Positions 27,001 through 37,451 of a stretch of DNA of 64,000 bases are shown in pieces. This DNA is from a bacterium (GTDB taxonomy: Bacteria; Oederibacteriota; PGYV01). Position numbers and translations under genes: made by a program. A model generated the notes under the pieces. That model searched no databases. It was given only the letters and a program-made list of their open reading frames with translations, and was not told the origin of the DNA. Each line of letters begins with the position of its first letter. The stretch's first letter is position 1. The stretch is from positions 32,962-96,961 of the forward strand of contig JAKQNO010000040.1 in NCBI GenBank assembly GCA_029565735.1, in the 5' to 3' direction.

Positions 27001-28716
27001 TCAGATAACCGCCCTTGAAAGTTTTACGTCTTTTACTTCAAGAGACACCGACTCTTCATCATTCCAGGTATTCACCGAAGGATAAAAAGCCACATCAAGC
27101 ATTTCCCCTTTTTTAATTTCATTTTCATGGCTGTCAGTACGTCCAAAAAGGATAAAATTATACGTTTTGCCCATATGTTTGCCGTAAAATTTTAACGTGG
27201 AATTTTTTAACAGTTTAACATCAGCTACCTGCACGTCCCTTGCCACAAGAAGCGGCCTTGGATTTCCCTCGCCCCACGGCTCCAGCTTTTCCATAATTCT
27301 TATATCTTTAATGTTTACAGTTTCAGCCAATACCGCGTCAATATTCAGAACCGGCACAAAGTCCCCGGAAGAATAATTATTCTTCATATATGCATTTAGG
27401 GCTTCCCTGAAATCATGAATTTTTTCTTTTTTAAGGGATACTCCCGCCGCAAGCCTGTGCCCTCCGTAACGTACAAGGTGCTCTTCAACATTTTTCAGAG
27501 CCTCGTAAATATTTACAGCAGGCAGGCTGCGCGCGCTTCCGTGCGCCAGCCCGTCGGAATCATCGGTCAGAATGAAAGCCGGCCTGTTAAATTTGGCCAC
27601 TATTTTGGACGCGGCCAGCCCTACAATACCCGTGTTCCAGCTTCCGTCATAAAGGACAATTACATACTGCGATTCAGGGTCAAAAGCACCCTCAAGCTTT
27701 GACACAGCTTCTTCTTCCATTTTTTTCATAAGTTTTTTTCGTTCTTCGTTTACGGCGTTAAGTTCCATTGCTATATCTTCTATCGCGGCCAGATCGCCGG
27801 ACACAAAAAGTTCCACCGCTTTATTGGCGTGTTCTATCCTGCCTGCCGCGTTTATCCTTGGCCCTATGACAAAACCCACGTGATAAGCCGTCACCTGCGC
27901 CCCTTTTTTAAGCCCTGCCGCGTCTTTTAAGGCGTTTAAACCTTCGTTGGATGTTGTCTCTATCTTCTTTAATCCGCGCCTTACTATTATCCTGTTTTCC
28001 CTGCTCATCGGCACAATATCGGCAATGGTGCCAAGCGCGACAAAATCAAGGAAATCATCCTTCAGTTGCACATTATTTGCCTCTGCAAGCGCGCACAGAA
28101 GTTTATACGCTGTTCCTACGCCGCTTAAATCCTTATCAGGATAAGCATCTGAATACTTGGGATTGATTATCGCGCACGCGGATTCGGGGATATTTGCCTT
28201 ATCCGGATTATGGTGGTCCGTTACTATGACCTTCACCCCTCGCGACACGCAGTAGTCAACATCATTTTTTGATGTTATCCCGCAGTCCACTGTGATAATA
28301 AGCTTTGTCCCGCCGGCAATGATTGAACCAAGGGCTTCCCTGTTTAATCCGTACCCTTCTTCGTGCCTGTTAGGCACGTAATATGATACATTTTCATACT
28401 TCAAAAAATCCCTGAAAAAAGTGTAAAGCACGGTTATCGACGTCACACCGTCAACATCATAATCGCCGTAAATGGTTATGCGTTCATTATTGCGGATTGA
28501 ATCTTTTACAGCATCCACCGCATTTTTCATGTCTTCAAAAAGCCACGGGGAATTAAGTTTAACTTCGTCAATGCTGAATACTTCTTCGGCCTTTTCAGAA
28601 GTGTCTATGCCCCTGTTAATGAATATTTTGGCAAGAAAATCAGGTATGTTAAGTTCTTTTTTAAGTTTTAAAACGGCCGCATTGTTGGAATCTGTATTTT
28701 TAATTTCCCATTTCAA
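27001..28716 (-). CDS. recJ: Single-stranded-DNA-specific exonuclease
   Basis: ITIYGDYDVDGVTSITVLY, VTDHHNPD, GPRINAAGRIEHA, RYGGHRLAAGVSL. Confidence 0.95.
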   Translation of the reverse strand: MKWEIKNTDSNNAAVLKLKKELNIPDFLAKIFINRGIDTSEKAEEVFSIDEVKLNSPWLFEDMKNAVDAVKDSIRNNERITIYGDYDVDGVTSITVLYTFFRDFLKYENVSYYVPNRHEEGYGLNREALGSIIAGGTKLIITVDCGITSKNDVDYCVSRGVKVIVTDHHNPDKANIPESACAIINPKYSDAYPDKDLSGVGTAYKLLCALAEANNVQLKDDFLDFVALGTIADIVPMSRENRIIVRRGLKKIETTSNEGLNALKDAAGLKKGAQVTAYHVGFVIGPRINAAGRIEHANKAVELFVSGDLAAIEDIAMELNAVNEERKKLMKKMEEEAVSKLEGAFDPESQYVIVLYDGSWNTGIVGLAASKIVAKFNRPAFILTDDSDGLAHGSARSLPAVNIYEALKNVEEHLVRYGGHRLAAGVSLKKEKIHDFREALNAYMKNNYSSGDFVPVLNIDAVLAETVNIKDIRIMEKLEPWGEGNPRPLLVARDVQVADVKLLKNSTLKFYGKHMGKTYNFILFGRTDSHENEIKKGEMLDVAFYPSVNTWNDEESVSLEVKDVKLSRAVI

Positions 28717-28731
28717 TTTTATCGCCCCTTA

Positions 28732-29598
28732 TCAGTCAAACATTTCATCAACAAAATGCTGCGCGCTGAACTCTTCAATATCTCCCGTGCTTTCCCCAAA
28801 CGTGATAAATTTAACGGGCAGCCCAAGGTCCGATTTTATATGAATTATGCTGCCGCCTTTCGCAGAACTGTCAAATTTTGTAAGGATAACTCCGGTAAGA
28901 TTCATGGCTTCGTTGAATTCTTTTGCCTGCACATATCCGTTTTTGCCTATATTTGCGTCTATTATTATGAAAGTATCAACAGATTCTTCCTCCACCTCTT
29001 TTAATATCACTTTTTTTATCTTCACTATTTCCTGCATCAGGTTTGACTTTGTGTGAAGCCTGCCGGCGGTATCAACGATAAGGACATCAGTTTGGCTTTT
29101 TTTTGCCTGCGCAACGGCGTCATACACCACAGCGGCCGGGTCCCCGTTTTCCTGACCCTTTATTACGGCGACTCCCAGCCTGTTCCCCCATGTTTCAAGC
29201 TGTTCAGTTGCGGCAGCCCTGAACGTGTCAGCCGCGGCCATCATGACTTTTTTATTTCTTCCCAGGTAGTAAGAAGCAAGTTTGGAAGCCGCGGTAGTCT
29301 TGCCCGCGCCGTTAATCCCCACAAGCACTATTATGTACAGCCCTTTTATTTCACGTTTTACGGAAGAATCAGACAGTTTTTCGGCAAAGACCTTCTTCAG
29401 AAAAACCCTTGCCTCTTCGTAGGACTTAATCCTGTTCTTTTTGATAAGCTCAACTGTTTCATCCACAATTGCAAGGTCAATATCCGCTTCAATAAGGGAT
29501 TGTTCTATATCCTCTATACAGGCCGCGGCGTCTTTACCCGTGAATAAATCCCTTATTTTATCAAGAAAAGAACGCGGTTTGGAAAACTTAATGTTCAT
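28732..29598 (-). CDS. ftsY: Signal recognition particle receptor
   Basis: GINGAGKTTAASKLASYYLGRNKKVMMAAADTFRAAATEQLE, DTAGRLHTKSNLMQEI, LTKFDSSAKGGSI. Confidence 0.95.
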   Translation of the reverse strand: MNIKFSKPRSFLDKIRDLFTGKDAAACIEDIEQSLIEADIDLAIVDETVELIKKNRIKSYEEARVFLKKVFAEKLSDSSVKREIKGLYIIVLVGINGAGKTTAASKLASYYLGRNKKVMMAAADTFRAAATEQLETWGNRLGVAVIKGQENGDPAAVVYDAVAQAKKSQTDVLIVDTAGRLHTKSNLMQEIVKIKKVILKEVEEESVDTFIIIDANIGKNGYVQAKEFNEAMNLTGVILTKFDSSAKGGSIIHIKSDLGLPVKFITFGESTGDIEEFSAQHFVDEMFD

Positions 29599-32500
29599 TA
29601 CTCTTCTTCCCGTTTGGGGGCATCCGTCTGATTTTCAGAATCCGGCTGCCGGTCAATTTCAGCATCCTGCGGCGCGGCGGGATTTTCAGATTCCTGCGGA
29701 TTCTCCTGATTCACGGTTTCCTGATTTTCGGCTTCCGGCTGCACTTCATCCTGATTTTCATTTACAGCCGCGTCAGGTTTTTCCGTCAGCGTTTCGGAAT
29801 CAAGCTTTTCAACATCAATAAAGCCGTCCATTCTTTCTTTTTTATATTTGGGCCTTGTCCTTACCTTTCCTTTTTCTTTTTCCTTAAGCTCGCTTCCGGC
29901 TTTGGCGTCAATTCCGCCTTCCTTGCCTTCAAGTTTTACGGATATTATCTTGGAAACGCCGGCGCTTTCCATTGAAACGCCGTATATCGTGCGGGCTATT
30001 TCCATCGTTATTTTGTTATGCGATATTATAAGGAACTGGGTTATATCGGAAAAACTTCTTATAAGGTTCGTAAACCTTGCAATGTTCATGTCATCAAGCG
30101 CCGCGTCAACCTCATCCATAATGCAGAAAGGGCTTGTCCTGGTTAAAAACAGCGCGAACAAAAGCGAAACAGCGGTAATGGCTTTTTCTCCGCCGGACAG
30201 CAGCGTGATATTCTGAAGTTTTTTGCCCGGAGGCCTTGCGATAATGTCAACGCCGGATTCAAGGATGTTTTCCTGGTCAACAAGCACAAGGTCAGCCTCG
30301 CCGCCGTTCATCATCCTTTTAAACACTTCGGCAAACTTCACCCTTACTTCGCTGAAAGCTTTGGTAAAAAGCTGTTTGGATTCGTCGTTGGTTTTCTTAA
30401 TTACTTTTTTAAGGTTTTCCCTGCCGCTTGCAAGGTCGTCATACTGGACCTGCAGGAACTGCTGCCTGCTTGTAAGTTCGTTGTATTCCTCTATTGCAAC
30501 AAGGTTAATAACACCCATTTTTTCCATCTTTTCCTTTAACTCTTCCGCCCTTAAGCGTATTGTTTCGTGTTCTTCTTCCGGTATTTCAACTGCCATAACA
30601 GCCTGCTCGTCAGGCTGAACTTTAAATTCTTCGGAAAGCTTGTTCTGAATATTCCCAAGATTTAAAGCCGTTTCGTTCATCTTTATTTTAAGATCATACT
30701 GCCTTTGCCGCAGCGTATCCCTGTCTTTTCCCATTTCCTTTATATATGTTTCAAGTTCCGTCATTTCCCCCCTGTACCGGTCAAAAGTAACTTTTCTTTC
30801 CGTATACTCCGCTTCATCAGTGCCAAGCGCTTTTCTGTCCTCTTCTATCTTAAGTTCGCTTTCGGTCCTGTCAGTTTCGGCTTTCTGCGCCCTGGAATTG
30901 TGTTCTTCTATTTCGCGGGCTGTATTTTCATAGTATTTCTGAAGTTCGGCAAGCCTTGCTTCAAGCATTTCTTTGCCGTTCTGTTCAACTTCAAAATCAT
31001 TTTTTATCTTCATTATTTCCATTCTTTTCTCTTCAAGGTTGCGTTTGCTTGAATTTAATTCTTCTTCCCTGGCCGATATGTCAGCTTCGGAATTTTCCAC
31101 AATTTTTTTCAAATCCAGTATCGCGTTTTCAGCGGCATCTCTGCCAAGTTTCATGGCAGATATTGAATCAAGAAGCGCCATCTTTTCGGATTCTTTGTGC
31201 CCTTTCTGTTCGTCAACCTTTAACAGGGACGCGGACACCATTTCTTTATCTTCTTCTTTCTGCCTTATCCTTTCATCGTCCTTTACAACTTCAACATAAC
31301 GGTTGTGATACGTTGATGACAAGTCCTCTATTTCGGCCTGTATTTCCGCCAGTTTGGCCGCCTGAACCTGTTTTTCCTCGTCAATAGAGGCGTATTTTTC
31401 CCTGGCCATTAATATTTCATTGTTTATCTCGTTTATTTCCCTTTCGCGGCTTAAAAATCCGCCGCCTGTTTCCGCGGTTGATTCTCCCCTTTTATAAATG
31501 CTGAAATTGGAAATAAGCTCTCCATTTAAGGTAAGAAGAAAATATTCTTCCGGCACCGGAAAAGCAGCAAAAACCTCATCCGCTTTTTCCAGGGTTTCCA
31601 CAGCGTAAATATTGCTGAAAAGGAGTTTAACAGATTCATTTCTGCCTTCCGCTGTAATTACATCCGGCAGATAAGCCAGCACATTCTGATGCCTTACAAG
31701 CCCCCTGAAACGCTCCAGCACGGCCGTCACGTCAACTTTCAGCCCGCCGCCGTTTACAAGGCTTATTTCACCCTTGGATTCCCTGTATTTCCCGAAAACA
31801 TCGGTTATTACGGACTCATCCCTTACAAGCACCGTCTGAAGGATTCCTGTCAGTGTTTTTTCAACGGCGGATTCATAAGGTTTTTCAACCGCAATCAGGT
31901 TTGCGACAACATCAACCACATTGTCTTTTTTATCCTCATCAAGCCCGTCTTTATATTCTGTCAGGACCTTTCTTACCGTTTCTCCAAAGCCTTCCATACG
32001 TTCATGAAGCTGCCTTAAAAAACTGTGCCTTGATTCCATCCTGCTTATTCCAAGGTTAAGCTCTTTTAAAATATTATCTATGACATCAAGCGATTCCGAT
32101 TTGATTATTTTTTCCTTAATAAGAATTTCTTCCCTGTCTTTTATCTTTTTTATTTCGCCTTCTTTGAAGCCCCTGTTTTCAGATAGCCGCGAAAGCTCCG
32201 CCGCAACTGACCGGGCCTTGTCTTCAAGGGTTTTCTTTTCTTCCTCGTGGCGGCTTATGGCTTCTTCCGTATTCCTGAGCGAAGATTCCGCCTCCACCAT
32301 TTTGTTAACCATGCCGTTTAATTCGGCTGTTTTTGACTGGACAAGGTTAACATTCTGTTCCTTTATCCTTCTTGCATCTTCAAAAGATAAAATTAAACCG
32401 TCATATTCCGAAGTAAGCGCGTTTAAAGCGTCCTGCCTGAAAGCAATCTTTTCCGTAAGTTCTGATAAAAGGCGCGTTTTATCTTCAAGTTCAACCTTAA

Positions 32501-33503
32501 CACCCTCAATTTTTCCCACATTTTCCACGTTCTGCGCCCTTAATTCCTCTATACGCTGGGAAAGTTCCACATGCCTCTGGGATAAAAATTTTAAATTATC
32601 CTCAAGCCTTTTGATTTCCTGCTGGCGGATAAGCCACTTTTCTTTCTTTTCATTTATTTCACGCTCTTTTTCTATTGCCAAAAGTTTCATTTCTTCAAAT
32701 TTCATTTCATGCGTTGAAAGTTTTGTGTTCTCTTCTTCTATCCTTCTTTCAACATCACCGTTTTCCCCTTCAAGCTCCCTCTGTTTTACAATTCTGTCTT
32801 TCAGCTCTTTCATAAGAAGCCTGACAGCAATAGAGCTCCATTCTTCTTTGATTTCCTTGTACTTTTCAGCTTTCTTTGCCTGGCGTTCAAGAGAAGCGGT
32901 CTGCCTTTTTACTTCTACAAGAATATCGTTAATACGCAGCATGTTCTGTTCTGTGGATTCAAGTTTTCTTAAGGCTTCATCCCTCTTTTTTATGTACTTG
33001 GTGATTCCGGCCGCTTCTTCAAATATTTCCCTTCTTTCAACCGGTTTCGCATTTATTATCCTGTCAACCTCGCCCTGGCTTATAATGGAATATGAATCAA
33101 TACCGACACCGGTATCCATAAACAGTTCAAGGATGTCTTTTAACCTTACTGGATTGTCATTGATAAAGTATTCGCTTTCACCTGACCTGTAAAGCCTTCT
33201 TGTGACCTTGACTTCTTCATAGTCAATATTTAAGGACCTGTCATTATTTAAGAACGTCAGCGATACTTCGGCCATTCCAAGCGTTTTTCTGTCATCAGAA
33301 CCGATAAAGATAACGTCTTCCATCTTGCTTCCGCGCAGGCTTTTGGCGCTCTGCGAGCCAAGCACCCATCGGATGGAGTCAAATATATTGGATTTACCCG
33401 AACCGTTGGGGCCCACAACAACCGTTATGCCTTCATCAAACCTTATGTATGTGCGGTCGGCAAATGATTTAAAGCCGAATATTTCAAGCTCTTTTAGTTT
33501 CAC
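29598..33503 (-). CDS. smc: Chromosome segregation protein SMC
   Basis: FKSFADRTYIRFDEGITVVVGPNGSGKSNIFDSIRWVLGSQSAKSLRG, hinge, LLSGGEKAITAVSLLFALF, CIMDEVDAALDD; extra charged C-tail. Confidence 0.96.
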   Translation of the reverse strand: MKLKELEIFGFKSFADRTYIRFDEGITVVVGPNGSGKSNIFDSIRWVLGSQSAKSLRGSKMEDVIFIGSDDRKTLGMAEVSLTFLNNDRSLNIDYEEVKVTRRLYRSGESEYFINDNPVRLKDILELFMDTGVGIDSYSIISQGEVDRIINAKPVERREIFEEAAGITKYIKKRDEALRKLESTEQNMLRINDILVEVKRQTASLERQAKKAEKYKEIKEEWSSIAVRLLMKELKDRIVKQRELEGENGDVERRIEEENTKLSTHEMKFEEMKLLAIEKEREINEKKEKWLIRQQEIKRLEDNLKFLSQRHVELSQRIEELRAQNVENVGKIEGVKVELEDKTRLLSELTEKIAFRQDALNALTSEYDGLILSFEDARRIKEQNVNLVQSKTAELNGMVNKMVEAESSLRNTEEAISRHEEEKKTLEDKARSVAAELSRLSENRGFKEGEIKKIKDREEILIKEKIIKSESLDVIDNILKELNLGISRMESRHSFLRQLHERMEGFGETVRKVLTEYKDGLDEDKKDNVVDVVANLIAVEKPYESAVEKTLTGILQTVLVRDESVITDVFGKYRESKGEISLVNGGGLKVDVTAVLERFRGLVRHQNVLAYLPDVITAEGRNESVKLLFSNIYAVETLEKADEVFAAFPVPEEYFLLTLNGELISNFSIYKRGESTAETGGGFLSREREINEINNEILMAREKYASIDEEKQVQAAKLAEIQAEIEDLSSTYHNRYVEVVKDDERIRQKEEDKEMVSASLLKVDEQKGHKESEKMALLDSISAMKLGRDAAENAILDLKKIVENSEADISAREEELNSSKRNLEEKRMEIMKIKNDFEVEQNGKEMLEARLAELQKYYENTAREIEEHNSRAQKAETDRTESELKIEEDRKALGTDEAEYTERKVTFDRYRGEMTELETYIKEMGKDRDTLRQRQYDLKIKMNETALNLGNIQNKLSEEFKVQPDEQAVMAVEIPEEEHETIRLRAEELKEKMEKMGVINLVAIEEYNELTSRQQFLQVQYDDLASGRENLKKVIKKTNDESKQLFTKAFSEVRVKFAEVFKRMMNGGEADLVLVDQENILESGVDIIARPPGKKLQNITLLSGGEKAITAVSLLFALFLTRTSPFCIMDEVDAALDDMNIARFTNLIRSFSDITQFLIISHNKITMEIARTIYGVSMESAGVSKIISVKLEGKEGGIDAKAGSELKEKEKGKVRTRPKYKKERMDGFIDVEKLDSETLTEKPDAAVNENQDEVQPEAENQETVNQENPQESENPAAPQDAEIDRQPDSENQTDAPKREEE

Positions 33504-34606
33504 TTTTTAACCCCGTCAAATGTTTTAATTGCTTCTTCTATTTCCACAAAATCCGCGTCCGTAAGAAGCGGATGGACCGGAAGGCTTAAAACTTCCGACG
33601 CAAGCTTTTCCGCAATAGGATATGATTTTTTACCGAAAGATTCCGCGTATACCGGCTGCTTATGCAGGGGTATCGGATAGAATATTTTGGCGCCTATACC
33701 CTTCGCGTTTAAATGCTCAACAAACCTGTCGCGCAGGCCGTCAGCTACGCGGACTGTAAACTGATGATAAATATGCAGCCTGCCCGGCATTTCCTGAGGG
33801 CACTTAATGTACGGATAGGAAGCCAGTATCTTAAATATCCTGCGGGCGTTTTCTTTTCTTTTGGAGTTAAAACCGTCAAGTTTCTTAAGCTGTTCAACGC
33901 CTATAGCCGCTTCTATGTCTGTTGTCCTGTAGTTATATCCGACTTCCGTATGATAATAAGCCTTTGGCATTCCGTGGTTGATAAACACCCTTATTTTTTC
34001 CGCGACAGCATCGTCGTTTGTGGTGACCATTCCGCCCTCGCCTGTCGCCATATTTTTGGTGGCGTACATGCTGAAAGTAGCGGCATCGCCGAAAGAACCC
34101 GCGTTTTTTCCGTTATACTTTGCGCCGTGCGCCTGCGCCGCGTCTTCAACAACTTTAACGCCGTACTTTTCCGCTGTCTGAAGTATTTTATCCATCTGGC
34201 ATACCTGCCCGTACAGATGTACCGGTATTACGGCTTTTATCTTTCTGAAAATGTCTTTCTTAAGCAGTTCTTCAATTCTTTCAGGGCTGATATTAAAACT
34301 TTCCTCTTCAACATCGGCGAATACCGGAACAGCGCCGGCGTGGATAATGGAATTGGATGTGGCGATAAACGTAAACGGCGTTGTTATCACCCGGTCCCCT
34401 TTTTTTATTCCACAGCCGTGAAGAGCCGCGTGAATCGCGCAGGTGCCGTTAGATACCGCAACCGCGTGTTTTACCCCGCAGTACGCGGCAAAATCCTTTT
34501 CAAATTCCTTAACTTTTGGCCCCGATGCTATTATTCCGGAATCAAGCACTTTCATAACAGCTTCTTTTTCTTCTTTGCCTATGTTAGGCCTTGATATTGG
34601 TATCAT
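33500..34606 (-). CDS. DegT/DnrJ/EryC1/StrS family aminotransferase
   Basis: GVKHAVAVSNGTCAIHAALHGCGIKKGDRVITTPFTFIATSNSI, VEDAAQAHGAKYNGKNAGSFGDAATFSMYATKNM. Confidence 0.93.
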   Translation of the reverse strand: MIPISRPNIGKEEKEAVMKVLDSGIIASGPKVKEFEKDFAAYCGVKHAVAVSNGTCAIHAALHGCGIKKGDRVITTPFTFIATSNSIIHAGAVPVFADVEEESFNISPERIEELLKKDIFRKIKAVIPVHLYGQVCQMDKILQTAEKYGVKVVEDAAQAHGAKYNGKNAGSFGDAATFSMYATKNMATGEGGMVTTNDDAVAEKIRVFINHGMPKAYYHTEVGYNYRTTDIEAAIGVEQLKKLDGFNSKRKENARRIFKILASYPYIKCPQEMPGRLHIYHQFTVRVADGLRDRFVEHLNAKGIGAKIFYPIPLHKQPVYAESFGKKSYPIAEKLASEVLSLPVHPLLTDADFVEIEEAIKTFDGVKK

Positions 34607-34609
34607 ATG

Positions 34610-35410
34610 TCACGCTCCGTATATGAATAAATTATTTTTATCCGCGTATTGCTTTATTTTTTCAGGTTCAAGAATAAAAGTCTTTTTTGCTTCCACCGCT
34701 ATTCCCGCCCCGTTGTACGCTTTTACCGCGGCAAGAGTTTTTAACCCTATCACCGGTACATCATAACGCATGTCCTGCGACGGCCTTGCGGTTTTAACAA
34801 CAACAAAACCCGGCCCGGCTATTTTACCGCCTCTTATTATGCAGTTATCCGTGCCTTCCTGCGCTTCAAGGGCGATAATTCCGCCTTTTTTAATGACAAC
34901 CGTCTGTCCCGCGTCCATGGCCGCAATTTTCTTTGCCGTTTTAAACCCGAACAAAATATCAGCCATCTGTTTTTTATCCGGCTTTTTCCGCGAGATATAA
35001 CCCTTTGCCGCCAGCGTATCTTCCATCATATAGTCGGAAGAAAGCACTTTTATCCCTTCCTTTTCAAATTCCTTTATAATTCCGCTCATCACCGATACGG
35101 CGGTAAAATCCTTAAGCCCCGAAAGCACTTTAATCGTCCTTAAATCAAACTTTATTGACTTAAAAAGCACGGTATGCCTTACGTATCCAAGAAACAAAAC
35201 CTGCCTTATGCCCATTGCTTTGCACTTTTTAATAATAGAAGAAAGCGCGGTTATGTTCGCTTCATAGTACTCTTTTGCGGCTTTTTTTACCGCATTACCT
35301 GTTTCGCCTGTCACTCCAAAAACAATAACAGGCGCGTTGTTTTTTTTCGCGCTTTTTAAAAATTGCAGCGGCAGGCTCCCCCCGCCTGCTATAAGTCCGG
35401 TCGGTTTCAC
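34610..35410 (-). CDS. lpxI: UDP-2,3-diacylglucosamine diphosphatase LpxI-type
   Basis: GLIAGGGSLPLQFLKSAKKN; AAMDAGQTVVIKKGGIIALEAQEGTDNCIIRGG; lies directly downstream of lpxA. Confidence 0.88.
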   Translation of the reverse strand: MKPTGLIAGGGSLPLQFLKSAKKNNAPVIVFGVTGETGNAVKKAAKEYYEANITALSSIIKKCKAMGIRQVLFLGYVRHTVLFKSIKFDLRTIKVLSGLKDFTAVSVMSGIIKEFEKEGIKVLSSDYMMEDTLAAKGYISRKKPDKKQMADILFGFKTAKKIAAMDAGQTVVIKKGGIIALEAQEGTDNCIIRGGKIAGPGFVVVKTARPSQDMRYDVPVIGLKTLAAVKAYNGAGIAVEAKKTFILEPEKIKQYADKNNLFIYGA

Positions 35411-36183
35411 CTTGTAAGGCCTCTTTTTGAAGTGCGTGCGAATTCAACGAATATTTTAACCTCATCCGTCATGGGCACTTCCGCTTCAATCTTTTTTAAG
35501 GCGTCAGCAAGCATCATTTTTTCCCTGAATAATATGTGATACGCGCTTTCAAGAGCGTCAAGCTTTTCCTTTGAAAATCCGCGCCTTTTTAAACCGACTT
35601 TATTAAGGCCAAAAACCTGCAGCGGGCTTTCCGAAACCATAACATACGGCATAACATCTTTTGTGACCCTTACTCCTCCGCCCACCATTGAATGCGCGCC
35701 TATCCTTACGTTCTGATGAACCGCGGTAAGGCCGCTTACAAAAGCAAAATCGCCGACCTCAACGTGGCCGGTCAGCCCGGCGTAATTCACTATTATCACG
35801 TTATTGCCTATCTTACAGTCGTGCGCCACGTGAGCCATTGACATAATGAAATTATTATTTCCAATCTTTGTCTCTTTGCCTTCTCCAGTCGCCCTGTGCA
35901 CGGTCACGTATTCCCTGATAACATTGTTATTGCCTATTACAGTTAAACTTTTTTCGCCGTTATATTTAAGGTCCTGCGGGGCATCGCTTATTATTGTGCC
36001 TTCGCCGATAAAATTATTGTTTCCAAGCCTGGCGCCGTTTACAATATGCGCCTTTGGCCCTATTTCGCATGAATCGCCTATCACAACATCGTCATCAATA
36101 ATTACAAAAGGCCCTATTTTAACATTGGCGCCTATCTTTGCTTTGGAGGATATTATCGCGCTTGAATGTATAGTATCAGCCAT
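35407..36183 (-). CDS. lpxA: Acyl-ACP-UDP-N-acetylglucosamine O-acyltransferase
   Basis: Hexapeptide repeats; IISDAPQDLKYNGEKSLTVIGNNNVIREYVTVHRAT. Confidence 0.95.
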   Translation of the reverse strand: MADTIHSSAIISSKAKIGANVKIGPFVIIDDDVVIGDSCEIGPKAHIVNGARLGNNNFIGEGTIISDAPQDLKYNGEKSLTVIGNNNVIREYVTVHRATGEGKETKIGNNNFIMSMAHVAHDCKIGNNVIIVNYAGLTGHVEVGDFAFVSGLTAVHQNVRIGAHSMVGGGVRVTKDVMPYVMVSESPLQVFGLNKVGLKRRGFSKEKLDALESAYHILFREKMMLADALKKIEAEVPMTDEVKIFVEFARTSKRGLTR

Positions 36184-36184
36184 T

Positions 36185-36613
36185 TTATCCAGCCACCATT
36201 GCCATCATGTCCGCTTCAGCGGCAAGCTTATCGTCCACATAGGCTTCACCGTGAATTTTTCCGATTTTGCCCTTAAACTGGACTATCTTCACTTCAAACC
36301 TTAACGTGTCCCCCGGTATCACGGTCTTTCTGAATTTGACATTGTCAATTGTCATAAAGTAAATTGATTTGCCCTGCTGTCCTTCAAGCATCTTCATCAT
36401 AAGAACTCCGCCGGTCTGCGCCATGGCTTCAACAATAAGGACTCCCGGCATAATGGGTTCGCCCGGATAATGCCCCTGAAAAAACCATTCGTTCATCGTA
36501 ACATTCTTTATTCCAGTTATTGATTCTCCCGGTTTAATGTCAATAATCCTGTCAACAAGCAGCATCGGGAATCTGTGAGGTATAAGGCTCTGTATTTCTT
36601 TTACATCCATCAT
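36185..36613 (-). CDS. fabZ: 3-hydroxyacyl-[ACP] dehydratase
   Basis: IPHRFPMLLVDRI, GHYPGEPIMPGVLIVEAMAQTGG. Confidence 0.95.
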   Translation of the reverse strand: MMDVKEIQSLIPHRFPMLLVDRIIDIKPGESITGIKNVTMNEWFFQGHYPGEPIMPGVLIVEAMAQTGGVLMMKMLEGQQGKSIYFMTIDNVKFRKTVIPGDTLRFEVKIVQFKGKIGKIHGEAYVDDKLAAEADMMAMVAG

Positions 36614-36635
36614 CGGTAAATCCTCCTTAAATGGT

Positions 36636-37451
36636 TTATGCTGTTTTTAAAATATTTTTCAGCATCTCTATGTTATGCCTGTGCCCTGTTTTAACCGCGA
36701 TTACAAGCATTTGCGGCATTCCGTCCAGGAGGCCAAAATCGCCTATAATATCAAGCAGCTTATGCCTTGGCACTTCGTCCTTAAACCTTAACTTTGTGTT
36801 GACCGGTTTTGCACCGTCAAAAAGTACCGCGCTTCCAAGGTCAGCGCCTTTTATAAGCCCGGCTTTTATAAGAAGGTCTATTTCTTTTTTAAAACCAAAA
36901 GTCCTGGCCGGCGCGATTTCCTTGACAAAAGTTTCAGCGCTGATAACCGACGAAAATTCCGATGCCGGCATGCCTTTCTGAGAAAAATCAGAAAAATAAT
37001 AAGCCTTAAAACCTTTATAAGGCAGAACAGCCATATGGCAGCCTTTATCCGACAGTACTGCCGGCTTTTTCAGCACAATATTTTTTCTGTCCTGTTTTAA
37101 AGTAACAATCCCGGCCTTAAGTATGGCGCGGGTAAATTCAACAGCGCTTCCGTCAAAAATAGGAGGTTCATTGCCGCTTAAAAATTCCGCTTTTACGTTG
37201 TCTATTCCAAGCCCCTTAAAAGCAGCCGTCATGTGTTCCACAGTGTGTATTGTTACGCCTTTATACTTTACAGATGTCCCTCTTTTTGTGTCGCATACAA
37301 GCGCCGGAGAAAGTTTAAATTCTTTTCCGCGCGAGGACAAAATAATACCGGTATTTGCGGCGGCAGGATGAAAAACAATCCTTGAAAGCGCGCCTTTATG
37401 AAGGCCCCTTCCGGCAAGTTCAAAAGGGTCTTTAATTGTGGTTTGTTTCAT
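36636..37451 (-). CDS. lpxC: UDP-3-O-acyl-N-acetylglucosamine deacetylase
   Basis: GRGLHKG, HTVEHMTAAFKGLGIDN, FDGSAVEF, RTFGF, RHKLLDIIGDF, GHRHN. Confidence 0.95.
   Translation of the reverse strand: MKQTTIKDPFELAGRGLHKGALSRIVFHPAAANTGIILSSRGKEFKLSPALVCDTKRGTSVKYKGVTIHTVEHMTAAFKGLGIDNVKAEFLSGNEPPIFDGSAVEFTRAILKAGIVTLKQDRKNIVLKKPAVLSDKGCHMAVLPYKGFKAYYFSDFSQKGMPASEFSSVISAETFVKEIAPARTFGFKKEIDLLIKAGLIKGADLGSAVLFDGAKPVNTKLRFKDEVPRHKLLDIIGDFGLLDGMPQMLVIAVKTGHRHNIEMLKNILKTA

Noticed and set aside
29848-33192. Long plus-strand ORFs opposite smc (for example 32080-33192, 370 aa)
   Set aside because: Ser/Phe/Leu-rich antisense frames typical of the complement of Glu/Lys-rich coiled coil; no ribosome-binding or family evidence.
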